Position numbers and translations under genes: made by a program. From Polyangiaceae bacterium (GTDB lineage: Bacteria > Myxococcota_A > Polyangia > Polyangiales > Polyangiaceae): 64,000 bases of DNA. The DNA is taken from the NCBI GenBank assembly GCA_020633235.1, contig JACKEA010000004.1, forward strand, positions 620,001 to 684,000, read 5' to 3'. The notes beneath the pieces are model-generated. The model was not told the DNA's origin. It made no database searches and saw only the letters and a list, made by a program, of their open reading frames with translations. How positions within the stretch are numbered: position 1 is the first letter of the stretch; every line of letters begins with the position of its first letter. Shown piece by piece: positions 1 through 8,011 of the stretch.

Positions 1-1
1 C

Positions 2-316
2 AGCGGGGACTGGGGCGTGCACGGTCTCAGCGGCGTGGAGAGCTGCAACTGCCGCACGAAAGACGCAGGCCAAGAGTGCCGTGATGGTCGCGAGTGTGAA
101 GGTGAGTGCCTCTACGACCACGGTGAGGAGGTGCAGGCGGCCTCCAGGAGCTGCAGCGGTGGACGCTGTACCATCCAGTTGCGAATGACGCGCTTGGTGG
201 GTCGTTGCGCCCCGTTCCGGACGACCTTCGGCTGTCACTCCTATTTGCCGGACGGAGAAGGAGAACGCGCGCCACACATCGGCGCGGCGCGCGTTCCTCA
301 CGTCTGCGTCGACTGA
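2..316 (+). CDS. Cys-rich protein, 3' part only
   Basis: This is the last 104 codons of a gene that begins before the window. The frame is open from base 2 and ends at TGA 314-316. The product has ten cysteines, with paired motifs such as SCNCRTKDAG and ECRDGRECEGECL, then GCHSYLP and a terminal VCVD. This is what a secreted disulfide-rich protein looks like, and the composition fits real coding better than chance. The function is not recognised. The gene is convergent with the lipoprotein gene at 318-1043, with one base between the stop codons. Confidence 0.65.
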   Translation, partial: SGDWGVHGLSGVESCNCRTKDAGQECRDGRECEGECLYDHGEEVQAASRSCSGGRCTIQLRMTRLVGRCAPFRTTFGCHSYLPDGEGERAPHIGAARVPHVCVD

Positions 317-317
317 G

Positions 318-1043
318 TCAGGGAGTGCTGCACTCGGTGGTGCAGTACGTGGTAACGCAGCTTCCGATGGCGTTGTACGCGTTCAGCGCGGTGCTGTTCT
401 GCAGGCACGACGAGCAGTAGGTGTTGGCGCACGTATTGAGGTCCGCGGCCGTGGAGCAGTTGGTCACGATGCACTCGAGCAGGCCGGCGCAGTCGTTCAT
501 CGAAAGGCAGGTATTGACCTCGGTGCAGCAGTTGTTGACGCTGCATTGGCCGCAGGCCGTGGAGGTGTCCGAGATATCCGTGCAGGTGGCGCCCAGGATC
601 GTGGTCGAGCAGCTCGTGCTGCCGCCGGTTCCACCGAAGCCGCCCGTGGCGCCGGTGCCGCCAAAGCCGCCGGTGGTTCCACCGAAGCCGCCCGTGGCAC
701 CGGTGCCGCCAAAGCCGCCGGTGGTGCCGCCGAAGCCACCCGTAGCGCCGGTGCCGCCGAAGCCGCCCGTCGGAGGAACGCCGCCCCCGCCGCCGGTGCC
801 GCCTGGACCGCCGCCCACGCCGCTCACGCCGCCGGTGCCGACGCCACCGGTGTTGCCGGTGTTGCCCGAGCCACCCAGGCCGCCTTCGGGGATCGGCATG
901 CAGGCATTGCTCTGCACGTCACAGTAGAGACCCGTGGGGCAGGTGCCGGCATCGCTGCACGGAGTGGCACCGCCACCGCCCGTGGACGAGCTACAGGCAC
1001 CCAACACGAGACCCAATAGACCAAACAGCGCGACGCGTTTCAT
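318..1043 (-). CDS. Gly/Thr-rich repeat lipoprotein with Cys-rich C-terminus
   Basis: The 241-residue product starts MKRVALFGLLGLVLGAC, a lipoprotein signal peptide with lipobox LGAC, so it is probably anchored to a membrane. ATG at 1043 is chosen over the longer reading frame because it begins the signal peptide and has GGGAG about 7 bases upstream. A short Cys segment (residues about 28-50) is followed by a Gly-rich spacer with several GGFGGTGAT-type repeats (about 85-145). A C-terminal domain of about 90 residues carries more than a dozen cysteines (CGQC, NNCC, CSSC). Such Cys-domain lipoproteins are common in Polyangia. The function is unknown. Confidence 0.85.
   Translation of the reverse strand: MKRVALFGLLGLVLGACSSSTGGGGATPCSDAGTCPTGLYCDVQSNACMPIPEGGLGGSGNTGNTGGVGTGGVSGVGGGPGGTGGGGGVPPTGGFGGTGATGGFGGTTGGFGGTGATGGFGGTTGGFGGTGATGGFGGTGGSTSCSTTILGATCTDISDTSTACGQCSVNNCCTEVNTCLSMNDCAGLLECIVTNCSTAADLNTCANTYCSSCLQNSTALNAYNAIGSCVTTYCTTECSTP
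603..780 (-). repeat. In-frame GGFGGTGAT repeats
   Basis: Imperfect tandem repeats inside the lipoprotein gene encode GGFGG-TGAT and GGFGG-TT units, which form a flexible linker before the Cys-rich domain. Copy number probably varies between strains, as is usual for such repeats. Confidence 0.8.
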
Positions 1044-1140
1044 AAGCAATCTCCCTTGACCCAAAGCGCAGGGCCTGCGCCTCCAACCGGGAGAAAACCT
1101 ACTCGTACGCGCCGCGCGTGCAAGACAATTGGCGGAAATT

Positions 1141-1863
1141 CTACTCGTGACCGCCCGGCTTCGCCGCATTCTGCGGGGATGGCGCGCTCGCGTCGTAGCC
1201 CAAGAGCAGCGGCGCGTTTTCTTGTGCTTCTGCGTTGCGGGACACGTAGTGATAGGTGTGCCGGCGGCCAAGGCGCGGAGTCTTGTGTTGGACGCACCAC
1301 ATCTCCGCGCCCCCCGTCTCCTGCCGCGTTTGCAGGCACAGCGGACAGGGCGGTTCGATCTCCGGCACCTCTTGTCGTGCGGCATCGTGAGTCTTCGGTC
1401 GCGCCACGAGCACCGGGCAATCCGCGAGGCGCGTCACACGTTCGGCAACAGAGCCGAGGATCATGCGCCGCAGTCCGCGGCGACCGTGCGTGCCGACGAT
1501 GATCAGATCTGCGTTCAGATCGACGGCGAGTCGCGTGATCTCCTCTGCTGGGTCACCAAGACGCACATGGCTCAATGCGCCACGGATGTGATCTCCACCC
1601 GGAGTGCTGCGCATCGTCTCCTCCACGTAGCCGGCGAGGGACTTGGCAGCTTGCTGCAGGGTGAGCTCTTCGCGGCCTTCGGACAGCTCCATCGCCACCA
1701 CGGGTCCAGAACCGGGCGCCACGTGAACGACGTGAAGATGCGACCCCGTTTCTCGCGCGGCCATCTGGATGCCCTGTCGCAGCGCGGCGTCGCCGGGATC
1801 GGAGAAGTCCAGTCCGACCAAGATCACCGGTCCTGCGGGTAGCCTCTTCTGAAGTGTTGCCAT
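1141..1863 (-). CDS. Universal stress protein (UspA family) with C-terminal Cys/His tail
   Basis: The 240-residue product has a UspA fold at residues about 10-155: ILVGLDFSDPGD at the start of strand 1, and the ATP-binding signature GTHGRRGLRRMILGS followed by CPVLVAR. The family acts in the cytoplasm in stress survival and often binds ATP. ATG 1863 has GGAG 6 bases upstream. After the Usp domain comes an extra tail of about 75 residues with PPCPLC and MWCVQH, a plausible CxxC...CxxH zinc site (inference). It lies divergently from the glycine-zipper stress protein and Dps, which suggests a small stress locus. Confidence 0.88.
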   Translation of the reverse strand: MATLQKRLPAGPVILVGLDFSDPGDAALRQGIQMAARETGSHLHVVHVAPGSGPVVAMELSEGREELTLQQAAKSLAGYVEETMRSTPGGDHIRGALSHVRLGDPAEEITRLAVDLNADLIIVGTHGRRGLRRMILGSVAERVTRLADCPVLVARPKTHDAARQEVPEIEPPCPLCLQTRQETGGAEMWCVQHKTPRLGRRHTYHYVSRNAEAQENAPLLLGYDASAPSPQNAAKPGGHE

Positions 1864-2076
1864 TCTGCTCCTCTCTTTCGTTCGTGGAAAAGGAGCAGAA
1901 ATCGTGCCGAACGAATGTGTGAGCGGGAGCGCACTCCGGCGAGGCGACGCGCCACGGAGTGGCAACACGACCCGCCCGAGCGCACGCAGCCAAGCCGGGT
2001 CCATCGGCGAGAACACGTGGCACGCAGCGTGCACATCACCTTGGCAGCAATTCATCGAAACGAAAGGAGGTGGATC

Positions 2077-2616
2077 ATGCGCAGGATGATCTTCGCCGCT
2101 TACAAGAACTACGAAGACGCTGCCCACGCCATGACGGCGCTCCGCACGGCGGGCATTCCCTCCGAGCGCATCAGCCTGGTGATGGCCGAGTCCGCTCGCG
2201 GTCTCGCGCCGAAGGTGAAGACCAACGCGCCCGAAGGCGCTGCCATCGGAGGCGCGCTCGGCGCGCTCGTCGGCGGTCTCACCGCGGTAGCGTCCCTTGC
2301 GCTACCCGGCATCGGCATCCTCGCCGCAGGTCCCATCGTGGCCGCCGTTGGCGGCAGCTCGCTGGGTGCTGCAGGTGGAGGTTTGGCCGGCGCTCTCATC
2401 GGTTTCGGCATGCCCGAGCGCGAGGCCAAGCGGGTCGCGCGGGAGGTCATGAAGGACGGCTTCGTGCTGGCGGTGGATCCCGTGAACGGAGACATGACGA
2501 ACACGGCCAAGACCGTGTTCGACAAGACCCGCGCCATCCGACTGGAGGATCCGGACGAGACGGCGATGGGTAAGGCCAGCGAGAAGCTGCACGACGCAAT
2601 CACGACGCGCGGCTGA
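2077..2616 (+). CDS. Glycine-zipper general stress protein (YflT-like N-terminus)
   Basis: The 179-residue protein begins MRRMIFAAYKNYEDAA, matching the N-terminal ferredoxin-like domain of the YflT/general-stress 17M type, which reads as AxxAMxxLRxAGIPxERISLV. Residues about 60-125 form a Gly/Ala-rich hydrophobic stretch (GGALGALVGG, GGSSLGAAGGG), a glycine-zipper membrane segment. The start is certain because AAAGGAGGT sits 5-13 bases before ATG 2077. It lies 20 bases ahead of dps and probably shares its transcript. Envelope stress function is inferred from context. Confidence 0.82.
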   Translation: MRRMIFAAYKNYEDAAHAMTALRTAGIPSERISLVMAESARGLAPKVKTNAPEGAAIGGALGALVGGLTAVASLALPGIGILAAGPIVAAVGGSSLGAAGGGLAGALIGFGMPEREAKRVAREVMKDGFVLAVDPVNGDMTNTAKTVFDKTRAIRLEDPDETAMGKASEKLHDAITTRG

Positions 2617-2636
2617 GCCGCGCAGAAAGGAGAAAC

Positions 2637-3113
2637 ATGACGAGGCTACCGAGTCGCGTGGCGCTACCCGAAGAGAAGCGCGAAACGATGGTGAAACACC
2701 TGAACACGGCATTGGCGATGAGCATCGACCTCAGCCTGCAGGTGAAGCAGGCCCACTGGAACATCAAGGGGCCGCAGTTCTTCGCCCGCCACGAGCTGTT
2801 CGACAAGCTGGCCGTGCACCTGCGGGAGACCTCCGACAAGCTCGCGGAACGCGCCGCCACCCTGGGTGGCTACGCCGAGGGCACGGTGAAGCTGTGCGCC
2901 GAGCGTAGTGAGCTGCCGGAGTACGACCTTCGAGCCCGGGACGGGCGTCAGCACATCATGGCGCTCGTGGATCGCTACGCGCGCTACACCGCGTTCTTGC
3001 GCGACACCATGGAGGCTACGGAAGTCGACCCCGTATCCCAGGATCTGGTGATCGAGACTCTGCGCACCGCGGAGCTGGATCAGTGGTTTTTGGAGAGTCA
3101 CATCAACGTGTGA
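2637..3113 (+). CDS. dps: Dps-family ferritin-like DNA-protection protein
   Basis: The protein has 158 residues, a normal Dps length. The intersubunit ferroxidase residues are present with canonical spacing: H40 in QAHWNIKG, H52, D67 and E71 (DKLAER). The C-terminus is WFLESHIN. Dps forms a cytoplasmic dodecamer that oxidises iron with peroxide and protects DNA. AAAGGAG precedes ATG 2637. The gene follows the glycine-zipper protein in a likely stress operon, and its last 11 bases overlap the 3' end of the opposing lipoprotein gene. Confidence 0.95.
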   Translation: MTRLPSRVALPEEKRETMVKHLNTALAMSIDLSLQVKQAHWNIKGPQFFARHELFDKLAVHLRETSDKLAERAATLGGYAEGTVKLCAERSELPEYDLRARDGRQHIMALVDRYARYTAFLRDTMEATEVDPVSQDLVIETLRTAELDQWFLESHINV

Positions 3114-3585
3114 CTTCTTCGTCGGGGCGAACGGCGTAGAGCTTCACCGCGAACGCGCCGAAAGAACGCGCCACCGGGTCGGGAACGCCGACCTCCGTGG
3201 CGCGTTCTTGATTTGGCAGGTCCACGTAGAACAGGAATGCTTGACCCTCGCGACAGCGGAGCGCCGCTACCATGCCCGGCGCGCTGTCGCGTTCCAGCAG
3301 CGGGAAGCTGCGGCGGAAGTGAGGCAATATCTTCCACGGATCGCCGCGACGCACGTCCAGGACGTCCACTACCGCGTAGCGGTAGTCCGTCCGTTTGTCG
3401 CCGTCGAAGTCCACGGCGGCTGCCGTGAAGCGCACTCGGCCGCGCACGACGTAGCGGGCCGCATCCCCCGAACCTTCGGGTAGTGGAGCGTCGCCCATGC
3501 TGCGACACACGTCCGGTTCGACCACGTCGGGATGACGAGGGCCGCAACCGGCGAGGGCAATGGCCAGGGCCAAGGCGAAACGCAT
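3103..3585 (-). CDS. Small lipoprotein, unknown function
   Basis: The product has 160 residues with signal peptide MRFALALAIALAGC (lipobox LAGC). The mature part contains DFDGDKRTDYRYAVVDV, reminiscent of a calcium-binding FG-GAP/EF-type loop, but no family is recognised. It is convergent with dps, with an 11-base overlap, and 19 bases downstream of the DoxX gene on the same strand, so it may be read from the DoxX promoter. Confidence 0.75.
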   Translation of the reverse strand: MRFALALAIALAGCGPRHPDVVEPDVCRSMGDAPLPEGSGDAARYVVRGRVRFTAAAVDFDGDKRTDYRYAVVDVLDVRRGDPWKILPHFRRSFPLLERDSAPGMVAALRCREGQAFLFYVDLPNQERATEVGVPDPVARSFGAFAVKLYAVRPDEEVTR

Positions 3586-3604
3586 GGCCCCGAGCCTACT
3601 CGCT

Positions 3605-4072
3605 TCAGTGGGAGTAGTGGGGACGATGCCCCATCGCGAGCTCGCCGTCCGGACTCTTGTCCCGCGCCTTTTGCAGCATGGCGTCCACGCTCACGGGGCC
3701 CGCCCCGCGGAACACGAACACGAGTGCCACCAGCAGCATCGTCAGCGGGTATTCCCAGCCGTTGTTGGCCGCGAACAGGCCATTGCCCAGATGCACGGAC
3801 GCGATCGCCACTAGCATGGTGCACAGCGGTCCCAGCGCGGCGATGCGCGTCAGGAAGCCGAGCAACAGCCCCAGGCCGCCCGCGAGCTCCCCCGCAATGG
3901 CCAGCCACACGGCCAGGCCGGGAAGCGGAATGCCGAAGCTGGCAAAGGCCTGAGTGAACATGCCAGGATCCGCCAACTTCTGAACGCCGTGCGCGACCAT
4001 GATGGTCCCCGCCGCGATCCTCAGGATCGTCATCGCGGTGGTCGTGCCTTTTCGTTTCCAATCGATCTTCAT
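3605..4072 (-). CDS. DoxX family membrane protein
   Basis: The 155-residue integral membrane protein has four hydrophobic helices. The family signature is RIAAGTIMVAHGVQKL near the N-terminus, followed by GELAGGLGLLLGFLTRIAAL. The first methionine of MKIDWKRKG (ATG 4072, AGAAGAA upstream) is chosen over an upstream in-frame start with no signal. DoxX/DoxD-type proteins sit in the inner membrane and are linked to redox or quinone processes. It is divergent from the lipoprotein gene starting at 4150. Confidence 0.87.
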   Translation of the reverse strand: MKIDWKRKGTTTAMTILRIAAGTIMVAHGVQKLADPGMFTQAFASFGIPLPGLAVWLAIAGELAGGLGLLLGFLTRIAALGPLCTMLVAIASVHLGNGLFAANNGWEYPLTMLLVALVFVFRGAGPVSVDAMLQKARDKSPDGELAMGHRPHYSH

Positions 4073-4111
4073 GCGTTCTTCTCTTGCAGAAGCAATGCCA
4101 ACCGCATCGCG

Positions 4112-4140
4112 TTGGCGTCCCACTCCGCTGTCGGCATAAT
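4112..4140 (+). promoter_or_regulatory. Sigma70-like promoter, TTGGCG-17-CATAAT
   Basis: A -35 element TTGGCG (4112-4117) and a -10 element CATAAT (4135-4140) are 17 bases apart. The downstream start codon TTG 4150 lies 9 bases past the -10, so the transcript would be essentially leaderless. This is the clearest two-box promoter in the window. Confidence 0.6.
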
Positions 4141-4149
4141 GTGTGGACG

Positions 4150-5523
4150 TTGAAAGCCGCCCTGCTCCTTCTCGGTGTCGCCGTCACCGTCGCTGCTTGC
4201 GATCGTGAAGCGCAGAAGGCGCCCACGAAGGCGGCGGCTTCCAACTTCGTCTCTGCCAGCGCGCCCGGTGGCATCGTGCCCGGGGCTCACGTGCTGGTCC
4301 CCTTCGGCCCGATGTTCGTGGAGGCGGAGGTGGATCGCGTTTCCGGTCTGCGCGTTGGCACCAAGCAGGGCAAGACCTACGACGCGGCTGATGTGGTGGC
4401 GCTGCCGGCCACGGCGGAGCGCTCTGCCCTCAGCGCGGGGCAGCCCGTGCTGGCACGCACCGCCAAGGGCCTGTGGACCCCGACGACGATCGAAAAGGTG
4501 GACGGCGACCATTACGTCGTCGCCACCGAGAAGCACCACCGCTTGGCGCGCAGCGATCTCCTCACGCCGCCTAAGAAGGTGGAGCTCGAGCTCCGCGGGC
4601 GCTTGGCCACGGATCGGCTGCGCAGCGTGGCGCAGTCCAGGGTGCCGTATCGCCCCAAGGGGTGGGCGCCCAAGGCGGGCGACGCCGTCTTGTACCGAAC
4701 ACGCCTCGACGGTGGCCGCTGGTTTGCCGGCACCATCGCGGAGGCGCGTGAGGGCGCGTACCGCGTATCGTCACGTATCCATCGAATCGACACCTGGTTC
4801 GGGCCCGAGCTCATTGCGCCGCTGCCGCGCGCCGACGGCCCCACGCCCGAAATCGGCGACTACGTGCTCTTGGAGCCGGAGATGCGCAACTGGACCTTCG
4901 CGCGCGTGGCCCGCTCGGATGGGCGCTTCTTGTTCGTTCGCACCGAAGACGGCGGCGAGGAGCGCACCACCGCCGCCGGCGTGCTCGCGCTGGTACCGCG
5001 CACGGAGGTGTGGCTGCCGTCGTACTCACCGAAGAGCGCGAGCACCCTGCGCTCTTCGGTGCTGTTCGAAGAGCTGCTCCGACAGTTGGGGGTGACGGCG
5101 CACGAGCTTCGGCCGGACGGCATGCTCGAGCTGCGCGACGCTCACCGTCGCCTGCTCAGCGCCAAGTACGAGCTGGTGCTGCATTTCGGTCCGCTCTCCG
5201 GCTACACCATGGCCTGGAAGAATCCGGACAGCCGTCCCTATGTGAGCGAAGACGACGCGAAGGGGCCTGCCAAGGACGCCGCCGCCGTCGAGCACCAAGC
5301 CTTCGTGCGTGCCGTGAGCGCCGCGGACAAGCGCCATGCGCCCCTGGTGTACGTGGCGTCGGACTGGTACGTCGCGCTCCGCGACGTGCACCTGTCCCTG
5401 CCGCAGAGTGAGCTTCCCGGCGATCTGTCGAGCGAAGCGCGCGCCCTGTTGGCGACCTTCGCGGAGCCGCCCACCGTGGCCGCAGCGGGCGGTGACCGCG
5501 CCGCACCGACAAAACAAAAGTAG
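4150..5523 (+). CDS. Lipoprotein with repeated SH3/Tudor-like barrel segments
   Basis: TTG 4150 is taken as the start because it begins a clean lipoprotein signal, MKAALLLLGVAVTVAAC, right behind a good promoter. The product has 457 residues. The mature part repeats a pattern of about 50-60 residues (PGAHVLVPFGPMFVEAEV, AGQPVLARTAKGLWTPTTI, AGDAVLYRTRLDGGRWFAGTI, IGDYVLLEPEMRNWTFARV), which looks like four small beta-barrels in tandem. The last codons, encoding AAPTKQK, lie in a copy of the dispersed repeat. The function is unknown and it probably faces the periplasm. Confidence 0.75.
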   Translation: MKAALLLLGVAVTVAACDREAQKAPTKAAASNFVSASAPGGIVPGAHVLVPFGPMFVEAEVDRVSGLRVGTKQGKTYDAADVVALPATAERSALSAGQPVLARTAKGLWTPTTIEKVDGDHYVVATEKHHRLARSDLLTPPKKVELELRGRLATDRLRSVAQSRVPYRPKGWAPKAGDAVLYRTRLDGGRWFAGTIAEAREGAYRVSSRIHRIDTWFGPELIAPLPRADGPTPEIGDYVLLEPEMRNWTFARVARSDGRFLFVRTEDGGEERTTAAGVLALVPRTEVWLPSYSPKSASTLRSSVLFEELLRQLGVTAHELRPDGMLELRDAHRRLLSAKYELVLHFGPLSGYTMAWKNPDSRPYVSEDDAKGPAKDAAAVEHQAFVRAVSAADKRHAPLVYVASDWYVALRDVHLSLPQSELPGDLSSEARALLATFAEPPTVAAAGGDRAAPTKQK

Positions 5524-5562
5524 CTTTGCGATCTTCTTTTCTGGTTCGCCGCGGAAGCTCAG
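5497..5562. repeat. Dispersed GC-rich repeat, inverted pair
   Basis: The sequence CGCGCCGCACCGACAA near 5498 and its approximate complement TTCTGGTTCGCCGCGG near 5538 form an inverted pair around AAAACAAAAG...CTTCTTTTC. It lies between convergent genes and overlaps the last codons of both, so it could serve as a bidirectional terminator. Confidence 0.6.
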
Positions 5563-6647
5563 GTCACGAGGCGCGCGGGGGCGAGGGCTGCGGACAGCGC
5601 GCTCTGTTCGCCGAAGATCACCCGGGCGGCGAGCTCGCCGGCGCCCACGCCGCTGCTCATGCCGTAACCGCCGAGGCCCGCGACCCAGTGGAGGCCCGTG
5701 ACGCGCGGGTCGGCGCCGATGACCAAGCGGCGATCTGGTGCGAACGTTCGCAAGCACGCCCAGGAGCGGCGCACGCGGGATTCCGCGAGGCCGGGGGCGA
5801 GCGTGCGAAGGCGCTCGGCGAGCAGCTCGAGAGCAGCGGGATCCGGCGCGGGGACTTCGGGGCGCCAAGCGAGCTCGTCACAGGGACTCGCCAGGAGCCC
5901 GCCGGACTCGGGGCGGAAGTACGCCTGCAAGCCGACGTCCCACACGGTGGTGGCGCGGGGATCGACGGCGGCGCTGGGCTCGAGGATCACGAGGTGGCGG
6001 CGAATGGGCGTGAGGGGCAAGCTCGCGCCGGCGGCGGCGCCCAGGGCTTCGGCCCACGCTCCCGCAGCGAGCACCACGGCGTCTGCGGCGAAGGTTTCTC
6101 CGCCGCTGAGCACCACGCCGGCAACGCGCCCGCCTTCCATGAGCACTCGACCGACGTCGGCGCCCAGCAGGATGCGACCGCCGGCGTCGCGGATTGCCGA
6201 CGCGAGCAAGCTTCCGATGGCGTGAGGATCGAGCACGCCGCCGTCCGGAACCCATAGACCATCGCGCACGTGACCACCGGCCAGGGCAGGGGCGCGGGTA
6301 TGGAGCTCGGTAACGTCGAGGCGCTGCACGTTCACGCCGTCGCGCTCCGCGACCCGCTCGAGGGCGTGGATGGGTGCAGCGTCGGCGGCGACGAGCAGGA
6401 GGCCGCGCTGATCGAGCCAGCGATCCCGCGTGCCCGCCAGGGCGTCGAGGTGCCGCGCGCTGACGCGGGCGAGCTCGGCGATGCCGGTGGAGTCTTCCAC
6501 CGGTCGGTAGATGGCCGCGTTGCGTCCGGAGCTGTGGGAAAAGACGTACGGCTCACGCTCGAGCACGACGACCTCCGCGCCACGCGCGCATAGAGCATGA
6601 GCGGTGGACAGTCCCGCGATTCCGGCTCCGAGCACGACGATACGCAT
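5559..6647 (-). CDS. FAD-dependent amino-acid-oxidase-type oxidoreductase (DAO family)
   Basis: The product has 362 residues. The N-terminus MRIVVLGAGIAGLSTA is a Rossmann dinucleotide site (GxGxxG), followed by an acidic residue at the end of strand 2 (VVVLERE). The C-terminal FAD motif LHWVAGLGGYGMSSG is typical of glycine/D-amino-acid dehydrogenases (DadA/ThiO/SoxA). Family members oxidise the C-N bond of amino acids. The substrate cannot be read from sequence. ATG 6647 starts the Rossmann strand; only a weak AAGAGTG lies upstream. It is divergent from ctaA. Confidence 0.87.
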   Translation of the reverse strand: MRIVVLGAGIAGLSTAHALCARGAEVVVLEREPYVFSHSSGRNAAIYRPVEDSTGIAELARVSARHLDALAGTRDRWLDQRGLLLVAADAAPIHALERVAERDGVNVQRLDVTELHTRAPALAGGHVRDGLWVPDGGVLDPHAIGSLLASAIRDAGGRILLGADVGRVLMEGGRVAGVVLSGGETFAADAVVLAAGAWAEALGAAAGASLPLTPIRRHLVILEPSAAVDPRATTVWDVGLQAYFRPESGGLLASPCDELAWRPEVPAPDPAALELLAERLRTLAPGLAESRVRRSWACLRTFAPDRRLVIGADPRVTGLHWVAGLGGYGMSSGVGAGELAARVIFGEQSALSAALAPARLVT

Positions 6648-6814
6648 GGTCACTCTTGCTCCGCACTCGGGGGCGTGGGCCCCGAAGAGCGCGTGAGGGC
6701 GCACCATTAGCGCTTAGATACCGGGCAATCGAGGGCATTTCGTCCCCGCCCCTTGCCGAAGCCGCGCTTTTTCGCCAAGGATTCGCGCGCCGGCGCCCGC
6801 CGGCACCTCATCCC

Positions 6815-8011
6815 ATGACTTCCGAGCGCCCTACGGACCGCGCGCTTCCCCATCGCGCCGTCGCGACCTGGCTGTGGCTGTGCACTGCGCTGCTGCTGGG
6901 CATGATCGTGGTCGGCGGAGTCACGCGCCTCACCGGGTCCGGCCTGTCCATCGTGCGCTGGGAGCCCATTGTGGGGGCCCTGCCGCCACTGAACGGCTCG
7001 GAGTGGGAGCGCGTGTTCGCGCTGTACAAGGAGTCGCCCCAGTTCCGGCTGGTGAACAGCCATATGGATCTGGACGCGTTCAAGTCGATCTTCTGGTGGG
7101 AATACTTCCACCGGCTGCTCGGCCGCAGCATCGGCATCGTGGTCGCGTTGCCGCTGGTGTTCTTCACGCTCAAGCGTTGGATAGAACGGCGGCGAGCGAT
7201 CGTGTTGGTCGGCATCTTCTGCTTGGGCGGCGTGCAAGGGCTCATCGGCTGGCTGATGGTCAAGAGCGGTTTGGTGGACGCGCCCCACGTGAGCCACATC
7301 CGCCTCACGCTGCACCTGGTCACGGGCATGCTCATCTTCGCCTTGGTGTTGTGGCAGGCGGTGGACGCGACCTGGGCCCGGAGCCGCGCCCGAGGGCTGG
7401 CGGAGGTGAGCGCCGAGGCGCTCACGCCGGTGCGGCGCTGGGCGATGCTGGTCACCACGCTGGCCGCCGTCACCGTCACCTCCGGAGGCCTCGTCGCGGG
7501 GCTCCGCTCGGGACATGCGTTCCCCACGTTCCCGCTGATCGCCGGCTACTGGGTCCCGCCGGGCATGTTCGTGGCGGACCCGCTGTGGCTGAACTTCTTC
7601 GACAACGTCACGCTGGTGCAATTCCAGCACCGATTGCTGGCTTATTCCGTGGCGCTGGCGGTGCTCGGGACCTGGCTTTCGGCGCGGCGCCGCCCGCTGC
7701 CGAACCCCGCGCGCTGGGCGGTGCGCCTGCTCGTCGCCGCCGTCACGCTGCAGATCACGCTGGGCATCACCACGCTGCTCCTGCACGTGCCGGTGTGGGC
7801 CGCAGCGGCGCACCAAGGCAACGCGGCGCTGGTGCTGGCGGCGTGCCTGAACCTGGTGCACGCCCTCGCCATCCGCGTGCCTCACACCTCTGAAGCGGGA
7901 GAACGCCTCCGTTCGCGCGAAGGTCCGGTGAGCCCGTCCTTGTCGATGGGACGCAATAGCGCCTCCGGCTCGATCAGCCACTCCGGTTCGGGCACGTCGT
8001 CCATTCGGTAG
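6815..8011 (+). CDS. ctaA: Heme A synthase (COX15/CtaA family)
   Basis: The 398-residue polytopic membrane protein oxidises heme O to heme A for cytochrome c oxidase. Family motifs are present: GGVTRLTGSGLSIVRW, EYFHRLLGRSIG, HIRLTLHLVTG, QFQHRLLAYS and HQGNAALVLA, which include the heme-ligand histidines. ATG 6815 is chosen because MTSERPTDRALPHRAV leads straight into the first helix. The last 40 or so codons after the final helix are Ser/Arg-rich and lie antisense to the 3' end of the neighbouring radical SAM gene (130-base overlap), so this tail may be dispensable. Confidence 0.93.
   Translation: MTSERPTDRALPHRAVATWLWLCTALLLGMIVVGGVTRLTGSGLSIVRWEPIVGALPPLNGSEWERVFALYKESPQFRLVNSHMDLDAFKSIFWWEYFHRLLGRSIGIVVALPLVFFTLKRWIERRRAIVLVGIFCLGGVQGLIGWLMVKSGLVDAPHVSHIRLTLHLVTGMLIFALVLWQAVDATWARSRARGLAEVSAEALTPVRRWAMLVTTLAAVTVTSGGLVAGLRSGHAFPTFPLIAGYWVPPGMFVADPLWLNFFDNVTLVQFQHRLLAYSVALAVLGTWLSARRRPLPNPARWAVRLLVAAVTLQITLGITTLLLHVPVWAAAAHQGNAALVLAACLNLVHALAIRVPHTSEAGERLRSREGPVSPSLSMGRNSASGSISHSGSGTSSIR

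Noticed and set aside
1129..1842. Plus-strand frame antisense to the universal stress protein
   Set aside because: No motifs, and the minus-strand gene has a full Usp signature and Shine-Dalgarno.
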